The notes beneath the pieces were generated by a model. The model made no database searches. It had not been told where the DNA came from and saw only the letters and a list, made by a program, of their open reading frames with translations. 40,111 nucleotides of DNA, taken from NCBI GenBank assembly GCA_034096865.1, contig JAWQFJ010028216.1, positions 7,501 through 47,611 on the forward strand, read 5' to 3'. The translations under genes and the position numbers were made by a program. Position 1 is the stretch's first letter; each line of letters begins with the position of its first letter. Below are positions 11,211 to 21,199 of this stretch, in pieces. The DNA comes from Theodoxus fluviatilis. Its lineage: Eukaryota > Mollusca > Gastropoda > Cycloneritida > Neritidae.

Positions 11211-11380
11211 CTCCCCCTTTGGTTAGGGGTAAGAACAGACCAACCACAATCTTCCAAGGGGATATACAAGAGGTGAATGAATAGGGAATAGACTTGCCTT
11301 TACTGTAACCAGTTCCAATGATTTTGTGGTCGTTGGTCCTAAATAGCCTACACAGACTGCTAGGCCAGAAAACTTCATTC
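11211..11380 (+). mobile_element. SINE copy 3, just upstream of NEK10 exon 4
   Basis: Family order is kept: CCCCCTTTGGTTAGGGGTAA head, ACAAGAGGTGAATGAATAGG middle, CTAAATAGCCTACACAGACT and GGCCAGAAAAC end. The CATC tail is lost. It ends about 35 bases before exon 4. Confidence 0.7.
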
Positions 11381-11414
11381 AGTCAGTCATTCGTTGATTT
11401 ATTGCATGTTTCAG

Positions 11415-11546
11415 TCAGCTGCACAGTGACAATGTCAGTCTCCTGTGCCATGTGGTGTGGTGTCTGGTGCAACTTGCCAGCAACCCTGATGTCAGCAGTG
11501 ACATAGGACAGCTTGGTGGCATTCCCCTCCTGCTCTCCCTCATGCA
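11415..11546 (+). CDS. nek10: NEK10 exon 4 of window (ARM repeat)
   Basis: 132-base exon between GCATGTTTCAG and GTGAGT. After completing the split Ser codon it reads QLHSDNVSLLCHVVWCLVQL, then ASNPDVSSDIGQLGGIPLLL and SLM, ending with CA of a split codon. This follows the NEK10 pattern LLHSD, VWxLVQ and GGIxxLL and is a near-complete armadillo repeat. It is easily missed, because the longest plain open frame over it lies in another frame; phase and homology fix it. Confidence 0.9.
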
Positions 11547-13340
11547 GTGAGTACACGCCTCTCCGTCGGTCTGCAGACTCCCGGTAAATCTGGGCAGTGA
11601 ACACAGATGCTTGCACTGCTGTGTTTCCATTTTTCTGATCTAGGCATGTTTGGGGTTGTTCACACATGTTTGAACGCCTTGAGCTTCTCATCTACATGAT
11701 GAGCTATGTAGTATCATGCATCTCTGCTCTCTCTGTGGCCCAAATTCACTAGCACTGTGGACTCCTAGGTACATATTTATTTTGATAATGTAGCAATGTA
11801 TATGACCTATCGATGTGTTTTACTTACAGTTTTGAGAAGTTAATGCTTACATTTTTTAATAAAGATTTTTAATGTGTGTCAGTAATTCTTCAAATGAGCA
11901 TTTTGCATGTGAACCAAAGGAAAAAATAGCAGACATCATTGACTTGTGTGCAGTTAAGAACAATTGTTGGAAGCGAGAAGCATTTCAATTGGCTGACAGG
12001 CAGATGTGCATGTATTTCATTTTGTATCCTGGGAGAATAGAACCAATCCTAAACCATGAAATCATTTCTGGTGACTCTAAAGTCCACAGAAATCTCCGCT
12101 CACATGCAAGTAAATGCACATATCATGATCCAAAACGGTTTCTGTTGCATCGTGTGCGATGACCTTGAGTGAATTTCCAGCACTGTTTCACAATATTTGT
12201 TTGGTCTCATGAAGGACTGCACGCTATCCAGAGACCTGGGGTCATTTGAGAGGCTTCTACTGTGTGGTCTGCACACACAGTTTATGAAGAGAAATGGGTG
12301 CAGATTTTTCATTCTCTCAAGACTCGGGAATATAGTTGTGACCAGATGGTCGACAGAAAGAGACGAGAAGAAGCGAGAGTAGAGGGACAACCGCGCTCAC
12401 TGCTTCATTTCTTCTCTTTATTACAACCAACATCAACTTCAACTTCAACTTCAACTGTCAATCACTTCAACTTCCTCAACTTCAGTTACCTCAACTGTCT
12501 TCTTCCTCCTCTTCATCTTCCTCCTCCTCCATCTCCTCAGGAGTATCACTCTCCTCCTCAGACTCTCAACTTCATTTACCTCAGGACTGCTCCCACCAGC
12601 GCATCAGGCCCGATCCGCTACACACATCTCAGCTTCACTCCTTGGCCGATGAAACGGATTTAATCCTTTCTGGTCCTGGAACCGTTAGTAGTTTCCTCCT
12701 CTTCATCTTCCTCCTCCTCCATCTCAAATCGCAACTCCCTGGTTGATGCAGACAAAATCCAACGGAATGCAGTGCACATAAATCCTATGGGCATAAAATC
12801 CTTGCAGAACCGTGTTCTTTTTTCAACGTCACAATCCCGTGATGACATACGTATCCAAGTAAGGGGAGGTAATAGAATGAGAAAGGAGAGAGAGAATAGG
12901 CCTAAACCATTGTTGGCTACAGAAGGAAAATAAGGCACAGGCTGAACAGTGCAGTGGGATTTAAAAATGCATCCTTAACACAAGAAATGCTACCCATAAC
13001 ACACACACACAAATTATGCAATAGAAAAGGGAAATAATAATTATGTAATAATAAATGGAAAATCATTTGTGGGGGGGTCACATAATTTTGGAAGGACTGA
13101 AAGAAGTCAGACTATTTTGCATACATGCACGCACACTTGCACACACACACATACACACACACACACCAACACACACGCGCACACACATACACACAAAATA
13201 CAGAGAGAGAGTGAGTGAGATGTGTGTGTGTAGTAGTGTCTGTGGGATTGGATACAGGGTTTTATGCCATGTTTACTGGCAAAGGATGGAACCAACTGTA
13301 GACCACAAGGAAAGTGCCAGCAAACATCAAGGAGACCAGA
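11547..13340. other. Intron 4, mostly unassigned
   Basis: Contains a TTCAACTTCAAC-type tract (about 12426-12450), a pyrimidine-rich block CCTCCTCTTCATCTTCCTCC occurring twice (about 12500 and 12693, 190 bases apart), and a (CA)n tract at about 13130-13195. The rest has no recognised element. The Glu-rich minus-strand frame at 12660-12938 comes from the pyrimidine tracts. Confidence 0.5.
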
Positions 13341-13490
13341 CGGAGGGGGACTCGCCATGATAGGGAGAGAAGGGCTGCAGCTCAGGACGCCTGCAGAGCT
13401 GTCTTCCAGTGTCCCCACTGTCCCCGTCAATGTGGCTCGCGTGTCGGCCTGGCAAGCCACATCAACACACATATTCTGAGAAGAGATGAA
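13341..13490 (+). mobile_element. LINE ORF2 3' remnant with C2H2 finger
   Basis: The + frame contains RRAAAQDACRAVFQCPHCPR followed by a C2H2 pattern Cys-x2-Cys-x12-His-x3-His (bases about 13410-13472, ending SHINTH). A single C2H2 finger preceded by a basic stretch is common at the ORF2 C-terminus of several non-LTR retrotransposon families. No reverse transcriptase is present upstream, so this is a 5'-truncated remnant. Confidence 0.6.
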
Positions 13491-13718
13491 ATTGCACATT
13501 GTTGCTTGCAACAGGCACCAGCACTGGAGTGTATGGGTTGGGCTCTGGATCTTTCAGTGTGGTTAGAATGCACCATCAGATCATGGTGATTCGATCCTGT
13601 CTCGATGCCCATGGGCGGCCTCTTTGGCTTCTCAGGGCTGAGTTCCTGGAGCAGGCCCCCAGAAACTCAGCTGTTGGGGGCTGGGGGTGTGGGGTTGGGG
13701 GCATCTAGCAGCTCTAAC
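13491..13718 (+). repeat. Dispersed GC-rich repeat, copy 1 (follows the LINE tail)
   Basis: Shares GGCCTCTTTGG, CTGGAGCAGGCCC and GGGGGCATC(T/C)AGCAGCTCT with copies at 21842-22046 (minus strand) and 36452-36572 (+ strand). It directly follows the LINE C2H2 remnant, so it may be the 3' end of that LINE or of a SINE using it. Confidence 0.7.
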
Positions 13719-13779
13719 TGTTGCACACATTAACTGATGCAGTAAAAATGACATCACATTTTCACATTTCAACTTTCAG

Positions 13780-13864
13780 TGACAGAAAGCTTGTGTCGGA
13801 ACGAGCTGATGCAAGTGATGCAGGCACCCCTATCTCAGCTCTTCCCTCGTGCAAGCTGGATGAG
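13780..13864 (+). CDS. nek10: NEK10 exon 5 of window
   Basis: 85-base exon after the acceptor TTTCAACTTTCAG and before GTGAGA. The first base completes the split His codon; it then reads DRKLVSERADASDAGTPISA and LPSCKLDE, ending in phase 0. It matches the low-complexity Ser/Ala linker of NEK10 between the ARM blocks (DRxxVS near the start). It is less conserved than its neighbours, so the call rests partly on phase and position. Confidence 0.82.
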
Positions 13865-13953
13865 GTGAGAAACTTTTCTTATTCCTGCTTCATGTAGTAA
13901 AGGTTCCATCGGTGGTGTCTGACCATAGATCCTGGCCCTCTTGCTGGACACTA

Positions 13954-14457
13954 GGCTTGTTCAGGAGGCGCAGCGCTGCTTAGCGCTGCATGTGATTCAC
14001 TGCTGAACAGCAATTTTGGGGCGTGATTCACTCAGCGCTGAGCAGCGCTTTGCATCACCGATCCGAGATGATTCAGACGATTTTGCATCATTTTCAAAAT
14101 GGCGTCTTCGATCCCGCACTTTCTGTCGATGCGTAAAATAACCCTCAGAAACATCATTTTGGGACTGGAACAGGCTTTATTTGCCCCAAGCGCCCTGTAT
14201 GCGCGAGTAATGGCAAGTAAGGATGACACAGTAGTGGACTTTATTCAAGCAGAATACATTTAAACGTGCATAAACGATGTCTGTGGCAAAGAAAACACTT
14301 TCTTAGCGTCTATCAACACAACATGGGGTACAGAAGATTTACCTCCCCTATAACAAGTGAAGCGCTGCACAAAATCTGTAGGTGTTCGGGAGAGGTAAAG
14401 AGCGCTCAATTGCCAACATGAAGCGCTCATGCAGCGCTGTATACTGCTGAACAAGCC
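13954..14457. mobile_element. Short non-autonomous TIR element, about 504 bp
   Basis: Terminal inverted repeats GGCTTGTTCAG (13954-13964) and CTGAACAAGCC (14447-14457) are flanked by TA on both sides. Subterminal AGCGCTGC/GCAGCGCT palindromes recur on both ends (13970-14050 and 14402-14440). No coding capacity. It interrupts the gag zinc-knuckle region of the surrounding retrotransposon. TA flanks suggest a Tc1/mariner-like source, but a Helitron-type insertion (A|T target, CTAG end on the minus strand) cannot be excluded. Confidence 0.7.
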
Positions 14458-14459
14458 TA

Positions 14460-15330
14460 AGGTCTCTCTTGTCCATGTTCATGGCCACACCGTCCACATC
14501 TACTGGTGTCTTGGTTCTGTTGATTGTGTGTACCTCCGCCCCTACCTCTACTAGGATAGGTATCTCTGTTTCTCGGTCCACCTCCGTCTCTCTTTCTTCC
14601 TCCACCTCTTGTCTCATCAGCTGAAGCGCTCCCTTCTTGCTGCTTCATTTGTAGTTTGATCTGCTCATGCTGTCTTGCAATTTCTAGTGCTTTCTCTAGA
14701 CTGACATCGTGAATCAACTGCAACTTCTCTTTAAGCTTGTAGTCATTCAATCCGACAACAAATTTGTCTCGAACTTGTTCTTCAGTGTCTTTGTATTCAC
14801 AGTGAGGAACGAGGGCATGAAGCGAACGATAGAATTCTTCTACTGTTTCTGACTCTTCCTGTCTTCTTTCTTAAAACTTTGTTCTCTCATGAATTATGTT
14901 TCTTTTCACCAGGAAGTAAGAGTCAAATTTACTCACGACTGTTTCAAAGTCTGTGTCATCTTCCTCCATTTCTCTGGCATTCTCTCCCTCTCCAACGGTC
15001 TTCTTGCCGAACTTGAGTATCTCAAATATAATGGCTACAGATCTAAACTTGTCTCACAAACAAAAAAGGAAGCCACTCACTTCAAATATCTCAAATATCT
15101 TCTCTGATTCCTCTCCATTCACATAAAGCAACGTGTCTCTTTGAGTTTCTGGATCTTCTTTAAACAGCGTTTCTGTATCAACGAAAGTGCTTGATCCAAT
15201 GAGACCATTCTTCAGGCTTGAAAGAGAAGTGTTTCGGCAGTTGGAGGTTCTGCATCTTGTCGTTCTCTTGATGTTTGCGCCGGTCGTCACGTGGCAGGTT
15301 GATGAGGTGGCTCTAACGATCAATTTTGAT
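14460..15330 (-). pseudogene. Retrotransposon gag pseudogene
   Basis: The minus-strand frame shows the gag pattern PEEW and LLYVNGEE at the upstream end, then EEFYRSLHALVPHCEY, LVPH...C and DKFVVGL, then a Gln/Arg/Gly-rich basic stretch, and finally CGRCGHEHG, the first half of a CX2C zinc knuckle. At least one in-frame stop (near 14868) and frame breaks around 15000-15110 inactivate it. The knuckle is cut by the short TIR element. It acted in RNA packaging of the parent element and is inert here. Confidence 0.75.
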
Positions 15331-15349
15331 CACTGCTGACCAAATGAAA

Positions 15350-15366
15350 TCCCACTTCTGACACCA
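15350..15366 (-). other. Candidate tRNA primer-binding site
   Basis: The minus strand reads TGGTGTCAGAAGTGGGA, starting with the TGG complementary to the CCA end of a tRNA. It lies at the junction between gag leader and LTR. The tRNA is not identified. Confidence 0.55.
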
Positions 15367-15652
15367 TATTCAGGATAGACGAGTGGGCTACTTTCACTCA
15401 GCAGAATAGACGTCTGTACTTTACCATTTCAACTCTTATTGAAGAGATAAAACATGTTGCGTCCATTTGCAAAATGACAGAGTATAAGCTAAAGAGCCCA
15501 GATCTCTATAATCAGGGGAAGTAATCTGACCAGACTATTTGAACTGTAATGATGTAGTTTTCTCGCTTAGTCGGTATCATTTCTAAACAGTTACTGGGTG
15601 CTAGACTGCCGTGATATTGTAGTCCTATCCTGGAGTGGCAGTCTTTGTCACA

Positions 15653-16924
15653 GTGGTTGCACTGGAAGATCCCAGTGATGTCACAGTGGATCTTGTCCTT
15701 CCATTAAGTTTGTCACTTCTCTTCCAACTTCTGGAGTCTCACCTCTCTCCCTCTCTCATTCTGTAGATTGGTTTTTCTCTCCCAAAATATTGATTCCCCA
15801 TGATGCGCAATTCATTTGTGTGTAACTTTGCACAAAATAAATCGATTTAAAAACTGTTTTCACCAAAAACTAAAGAGTAAGAAATTTTCTTTTAGAAATG
15901 GTACATAAGGCCAGAAGACAAATTAGTTGTGGTTATTAAGGTCAGTTAGTCAGCCTGAACATTATAATTTTTATTCGTTCCTTTCAGGGCCCGTATGCAT
16001 GAGAAGGAAGGGAAATTCCTCATGAGCAAGACTTACTACTAAAGTAAATACTTTCAAAGTTATGTCACGTGTTACTTGCTATGCATGGGCAATTAATTGT
16101 GTTGTAGTTGTGACTGTAGATATACTTAGTAACTAGCTAGGGGGAATCCCGGGAATCCCATCTTTGTGCGGATGTGCAAGCGTCTTTGGCTGTCATCTGC
16201 TTTTCCACAGATAACACATGTGCGCATACAAGTCCTCGTGCAACTCATCTGCAATTTCCAATATTTCACGGCAATGAAATATAAATGTTATGTAGATTTC
16301 TTCATCATTAAATAAAGCAAGCGGATTAATTCCCGCCTCAATTCTGTCCTGTCTCCTATGTTGCTGTTGCTGATCAAACACGCACGTGAACGCTGTTATC
16401 TTTTGTGTTGACAAAATGTTCTCGCTCCATACTCAACTCGCACTTTTCCCACCAAACTCGTGACATCCTGGCGTACGTCGACTCACATTTCCACGTTTAC
16501 AAAAATTAAGCAACTTAATCTTAACAGCGTTTTCATAGCAAACATGCAATTTCAATGTATCGTTTTATTGGCACCAGATACACTAGCTTTGTACACGATG
16601 TCAACAGAAGCTTCGGCGTGTAGGTGCGTCGACTCACATTTCCATTTTTAAAATGTAGGGACTTACACGATCTACTAATGCATTCAACATACAGGTTAGA
16701 TAAATTAATGCTGTTCAATGTTTACAATTACTTAGGATGGGTTTCAAGTATCCCAAAATACAGTGTTTTCTGCGCGAAGTGAAGACGACAATGGCGGCTA
16801 AACTCGCTGTAACTACAGCTGTAGCATGGGTCCTGGGTGAAGTAGACGTAGGGTTGTTTTATTACATGGTTACTTCAGAGGGAACCACAGCTTTCTACTC
16901 ATGCATCCCCAAGTAGTGATTTTA
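15653..16924. other. Intron 5 DNA, one short direct repeat
   Basis: Mostly unrecognised. CGACTCACATTTCCA occurs twice, near 16480 and 16630, about 150 bases apart, possibly bounding a small insertion. The minus-strand frame at 16193-16414 has no recognised domain. Confidence 0.45.
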
Positions 16925-17206
16925 CTTCAAAAGTTGACACTTACAAAGAAAGGTGTTACTTCCCTCTCATGCATACAGGCCCATAAGAGGCCATATTCAT
17001 GATATTGAATATAAACCAAACTTTCTTTCACTGAAAATGCATTTTCAAACTGAAATAGTGGATTCCCTGAGTGCTCAAAGGGCAGAGAAGATGGGACAGC
17101 ATGCATTTCATTGTTAACTGAAGATAAACCAAAAAATGTTTTTGCATGTTTAAAAAAATTTGGCATCAGCAGAAAAAAAGAGAGTTCAGGTTACCATAAC
17201 CACAAC
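16925..17206. mobile_element. MITE family copy, minus orientation
   Basis: The right end TTACCATAACCACAAC (17191-17206) is the family terminus. Inside are GGATTCCCTGAGTGCTC and GAAGATGGGACAGCATGC, the reverse complement of the block shared with copies at 20896 and 22103. The left terminus is degraded. About 280 bp, non-coding. Confidence 0.7.
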
Positions 17207-17366
17207 TATTTTGTGTGTGACCTAACTCAAAATCAACTGAGGGTATAATGCAACTCAATTTGCGGTGTAGGGTCACCTTGGTTTTGTGCACATCATGGCA
17301 GTCTGTGTCTAAGTCTTCTGTAGACTCTTTGTATATAATGACTTTGTGTGTGATTTGTACTTTCAG

Positions 17367-17403
17367 GAGGAGATTCAAGAGCAGCAGTTGAATTTGAAGT
17401 CAG
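17367..17403 (+). CDS. nek10: NEK10 exon 6 of window (37-base microexon)
   Basis: A 37-base exon between TTGTACTTTCAG and GTAGGT, reading EEIQEQQLNLKS plus one base. It starts in phase 0 and its last G joins CA of exon 7 to make Ala. The E-I-Q-E pattern followed by L-x-S/A-A-C-C matches the start of the next NEK10 ARM block. It is too short for routine gene finders. Confidence 0.85.
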
Positions 17404-17840
17404 GTAGGTTGTTGCTCTTTCAGTCTGGCCCCTCCACTCCTCTTGCTGTCACTTCCACCTCAACTGTAAAAATATTTTGGAAGAATTTTGGGAAAGCAAT
17501 GTGAAAATGTGCATTCTGACAATGTGTGATAATTTGCATGGGATTATGCTGCAGGAGACAGTATACAGATTGTCTGTTCCTTTTTTCTTCTTTTTCCCCG
17601 TAATGCAACACAAATCGTTAGATCAAGAACAAATTGATGATGATGTTTGTGTAAGGTTAAGGATACCTTTGATTCTTTGAAGAAAAAAAAATTGTTGACG
17701 GTAAACCATCCATGAATATGACATGGATGTGGGTTAGCATGACTTTGTGCAGATGATTTTCATTGGAAGATGACACTTTGGGACATTGACACAGACACAG
17801 ACCATTAAAAAACGGAAGATTGTCCTTCCTAATGTTTCCT
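17404..17840. other. Intron 6 start, nothing recognised
   Basis: AT-rich intron sequence without identified repeats or motifs. Confidence 0.5.
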
Positions 17841-18159
17841 GTAATGAATGAAAGGAAGGAACTTGCTTTCTTCAAATTCAGCCGTTAATGTGTTTAAGGA
17901 ATCAGTTTCCTTCTTTCCAAATGTTGTCTTTATTGATTGAAATGAATGAGTTGACTTCCTTTCCAATGAATTCACTAATGAATGAAGGAATTATTGACTT
18001 CCTTCCAAATATTTTCTGTAATAAATGAAATGAATGAATTTACTTTCTTCCGTCTTTTCCGTACAGAATGAAATGAATGAGTAGACTTTCTTCCAACTGT
18101 TATATCTGATGAAAGAAATTAATAAGACGACTGACTTCCTTCAAAATGTTTTCTGTGAT
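17841..18159. repeat. Diverged ancestral units of the 37-bp minisatellite
   Basis: Irregular, longer (about 50-60 base) versions of the same theme, with AATGAAATGAATGA followed by GACTTCCTTCCAAATGTTTT. The young array lacks the GTTGACTTCCTT portion, so its unit looks like an internally deleted derivative. Confidence 0.75.
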
Positions 18160-19795
18160 AAATGAAATGAATGACCCTCCAAATGTTCTCTTAGATGAAT
18201 GAAATGAATGACCCTCCAAATGTTCTCTTAAATGAATGAAATGAATGACCCTCCAAATGTTCTCTTAGATGAATGAAATGAATGACCCTCCAAATGTTCT
18301 CTTAGATGAATGAAATCAATGACCCTCCAAATGTTCTCTTAGATGAATGAAATCAATGACCCTCCAAATGTTCTCTTAGATGAATGAAATGAATGACCCT
18401 ACAAATGTTCTCTTAGATGAAGGAAATGAATGACCCTCCAAATGTTCTCTTAGATGAATGAAATGAATGACCCTACAAATGTTCTCTTAGATGAATGAAA
18501 TGAATGACCCTACAAATGTTCTCTTAGATGAATGAAATGAATGACCCTACAAATGTTCTCTTAGATGAAGGAAATCAATGACCCTACAAATGTTCTCTTA
18601 GATGAATGAAATGAATGACCCTCCAAATGTTTTCTTTGATGAATGAAATCAATGACCCTCCAAATGTTCTCTTAGATGAATGAAATGAATGACCCTCCAA
18701 ATGTTCTCTTAGATGAATGAAATGAATGACCCTCCAAATGTTTTCTTAGATGAATGAAATGAATGACCCTCCAAATGTTTTCTTAGATGAATGAAATGAA
18801 TGACCCTCCAAATGTTCTCTTAGATGAATGAAATGAATGACCCTACAAATGTTTTCTTAGATGAATGAAATGAATGACCCTCCAAATGTTCTCTTAGATG
18901 AATGCAATGAATGACCCTCCAAATGATCTCTTAGATGAATGAAATGAATGACCCTACAAATGTTCTCTTAGATGAATGAAATGAATGACCCTACAAATGT
19001 TCTCTTAGATGAATGAAATGAATGACCCTACAAATGTTCTCTTAGATGAAGGAAATCAATGACCCTACAAATGTTCTCTTAGATGAATGAAATGAATGAC
19101 CCTCCAAATGTTTTCTTTGATGAATGAAATCAATGACCCTCCAAATGTTCTCTTAGATGAATGAAATGAATGACCCTCCAAATGTTCTCTTAGATGAATG
19201 AAATGAATGACCCTCCAAATGTTTTCTTAGATGAATGAAATGAATGACCCTCCAAATGTTCTCTTAGATGAATGAAATGAATGACCCTACAAATGTTCTC
19301 TTAGATGAATGAAATGAATGACCCTACAAATGTTCTCTTAGATGAATGAAATGAATGACCCTCCAAATGTTCTCTTAGATGAATGAAATGAATGACCCTA
19401 CAAATGTTCTCTTAGATGAATGAAATGAATGACCCTCCAAATGTTTTCTTAGATGAATGAAATGAATGACCCTCCAAATGTTTTCTTAGATTAATGAAAT
19501 GAATGACCCTCCAAATGTTTTCTTAGATGAATGAAATGAATGACCCTCCAAATGTTCTCTTAGATGAATGAAATGAATGACCCTACAAATGTTCTCTTAG
19601 ATGAATGAAATGAATGACCCTACAAATGTTCTCTTAGATGAATGAAATGAATGACCCTCCAAATGTTCTCTTAGATGAATGAAATGAATGACCCTACAAA
19701 TGTTCTCTTAGATGAATGAAATGAATGACCCTACAAATGTTCTCTTAGATGAATGAAATGAATGACCCTACAAATGTTCTCTTTGATGAATGAAG
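18160..19795. repeat. 37-bp minisatellite, about 44 units with 13-unit higher-order repeat
   Basis: The unit reads TGAATGAAATGAATGACCCT followed by CCAAATGTTCTCTTAGA. Common variants are CCTCC/CCTAC, GTTCTC/GTTTTC and AATGAAATC. A rare combination (GATGAAGGAAATC, then a TTTGATG unit two units later) recurs exactly 481 bases apart, near 18564 and 19045; 481 is 13 times 37, showing block duplication. It fills most of intron 6 and ends about 105 bases before exon 7. Confidence 0.95.
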
Positions 19796-19900
19796 GGAAT
19801 GAGCTGACAATTTTCTCAGCAAAGAATGAAGGGAATGAGTGGACTTTGTGCATGCTGCAGCCATGAACTGCTGAGGATCTGTTTTTCTCTCTTCTCGCAG

Positions 19901-20046
19901 CATGCTGTGCTGCTTTGACAGAGTTGGTGCTGAGTGACACCAATGCACAGCACGTAGTACAGGCCAATGGCATCTATGCAGTGGGCCTCCTCATTCTACC
20001 TCAGCCCTGCAGCAGCCACTATCCCAAGGCTGCAGAAAACCTCCAG
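19901..20046 (+). CDS. nek10: NEK10 exon 7 of window (ARM repeat)
   Basis: 146-base exon between CTCTTCTCGCAG and GTATTG. Joined to the G of exon 6 it reads ACCAALTELVLSDTNAQHVV, then QANGIYAVGLLILP and a PCSSHYPKAAENLQ tail in phase 0. ACCAALTELVLxDTNAxxVVQxNG is the most recognisable NEK10 ARM segment in the window. Confidence 0.95.
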
Positions 20047-20103
20047 GTATTGATCTTGCAAACAACCCAAGGCTTGTCTGTTGCTGTGGTCTTTGTGCTT
20101 TTG

Positions 20104-20228
20104 GGCATGCTCCAGTAACACTGATGCTGCTGGCCCCATGCAGCACTACTGTGCCATCAGGAGGCATGCTCCAGTAACACTGATGCTGCTGGCCCCATGC
20201 AGCACTACTGTGCCATCAGGAGGTATGC
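20104..20228. repeat. 59-bp tandem duplication just after exon 7
   Basis: GGCATGCTCCAGTAACACTG starts at 20104 and again at 20163 (period 59), with a third partial start near 20222 (GGTATGCTACAGG). The copies are near identical, so the duplication is recent. Confidence 0.9.
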
Positions 20229-20399
20229 TACAGGATGAGTCATCCCTACATTTAGGTCTGATGGGCTTGCATGTGCTTCTTCCATGTGTGACCCCACACC
20301 ATGGAGTGTTGTCATTTGTCCTCAAGCAAAATTGAACTACAGCCCATTTTAGTGAAAAAGAGGCCTTTGAAACTACCTGGGTATGACGCCTACAAAGAT

Positions 20400-20448
20400 G
20401 GTGATGATGATGATGATGATAATGATGATGATGGTGATGATGATAGCT
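20400..20448. repeat. (GAT)n microsatellite
   Basis: Imperfect GATGAT repeat with GGT and AAT interruptions in intron 7, about 130 bases before exon 8. Confidence 0.9.
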
Positions 20449-20578
20449 GAAGCACTGTTAGAAATTGCTCAAATACTCATTTGTTTGTATAATGAAATGG
20501 AATGAAACTGCATGAATTTTGATAAACCATAAAAGGACTGTCATGTCAAAACCAGAATTTGCCCCCTGTCTTTTTCAG

Positions 20579-20746
20579 AGAAATGCATTTAGAGCACTGC
20601 GACTTCTGTTCAGCATGGAGAGAAACCGACGACTCTTCAAGTTGCTATTCCCTGCAGACCTGTACACCATGTTCATTGATGTTGGCCACTACAACAGAGA
20701 CCTGGCTGCCTATCGCCCTCTGGTGACCAAGATCAACAGTCTGCCT
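20579..20746 (+). CDS. nek10: NEK10 exon 8 of window (pre-kinase)
   Basis: 168-base exon between CTGTCTTTTTCAG and GTAAGT, in phase 0 at both ends. It reads RNAFRALRLLFSMERNRRLF, KLLFPADLYTMFIDVGHYNR and DLAAYRPLVTKINSLP. FRALRxLFSMERNR and LFxIFIDxGHYxRD are strong NEK10 signatures. This is the last ARM-like segment and leads into the linker before the kinase. Confidence 0.95.
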
Positions 20747-20895
20747 GTAAGTGACCAATCTTGACCACCTTTAACCCTTTTGTGTTCGGTAGTAAAAATC
20801 AGCACGCTCCCCATATATTCAAGTGGGTAAGATTGGGTATGGTTCCAGTGCCAGTGGTTGATACACATTTCCAAATACTGAATAGGCCAACAACA

Positions 20896-21151
20896 GTTGT
20901 GGTTATGGTAACCCAACTGACCCTGTTTTTATCTGCCAAACCTAAACATTTTTTTTCCATTGTGCAAAAAAAAAAGAGAAAAAAGATGGTTAACAAACTG
21001 CACGCCATCCCATCTTCCCTGCCCTGGGAGTGCACAGGGTATCCACTATTTAAGTTAAGTAGACAAAAGCATCTTTGGTGAAAGAAATTTTCATTAATCT
21101 TTAATCAGGTCTCTTCAGTGAAAAACAAAACAAAAACCACTTAACCACAAC
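20896..21151. mobile_element. MITE family copy, about 256 bp
   Basis: Left end GTTGTGGTTATGGTAAC and right end TTAACCACAAC form imperfect terminal inverted repeats. Internal landmarks are CTGACCCTG, GCCATCCCATCTTCCCTGCC and ATCCACTATTTAAG. Non-coding. It lies 150 bases after exon 8. Confidence 0.8.
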
Positions 21152-21154
21152 TTT

Positions 21155-21198
<44 letters not shown>
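21155..21198. repeat. (GT)n microsatellite
   Basis: About 22 GT units at the right edge of the MITE. Confidence 0.95.

Positions 21199-21199
<1 letters not shown>

Larger units (their letters stand above)
13866..15652 (-). mobile_element. Decayed Ty3/gypsy-type LTR retrotransposon fragment
   Basis: On the minus strand, from high to low coordinates: a candidate LTR (about 15652-15367, bounds uncertain), a primer-binding-site-like TGGTGTCAGAAGTGGGA at 15366-15350, a gag pseudogene and a partial zinc knuckle. No protease, reverse transcriptase or integrase is seen. A short TIR element (13954-14457) sits inside it. Only a CPARG-like remnant lies on the far side, next to NEK10 exon 5. This is a retrotransposon remnant with no function inferred. 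Confidence 0.65.

Noticed and set aside
10916..11284. Long His-Pro-Ser-Ile and Trp-Met-Asp-Gly repeat proteins
   Set aside because: They are translations of the (CATC)n tract in all frames, with no conserved sequence outside it.
11840..11870. Polyadenylation site (AATAAA) ending a transcript
   Set aside because: NEK10 coding exons continue in phase downstream, so any use would be alternative; there is no supporting evidence.
12660..12938. Glu-rich minus-strand protein
   Set aside because: It comes from a CCTCCTCTTC pyrimidine block repeated 190 bases away; no conserved domain.
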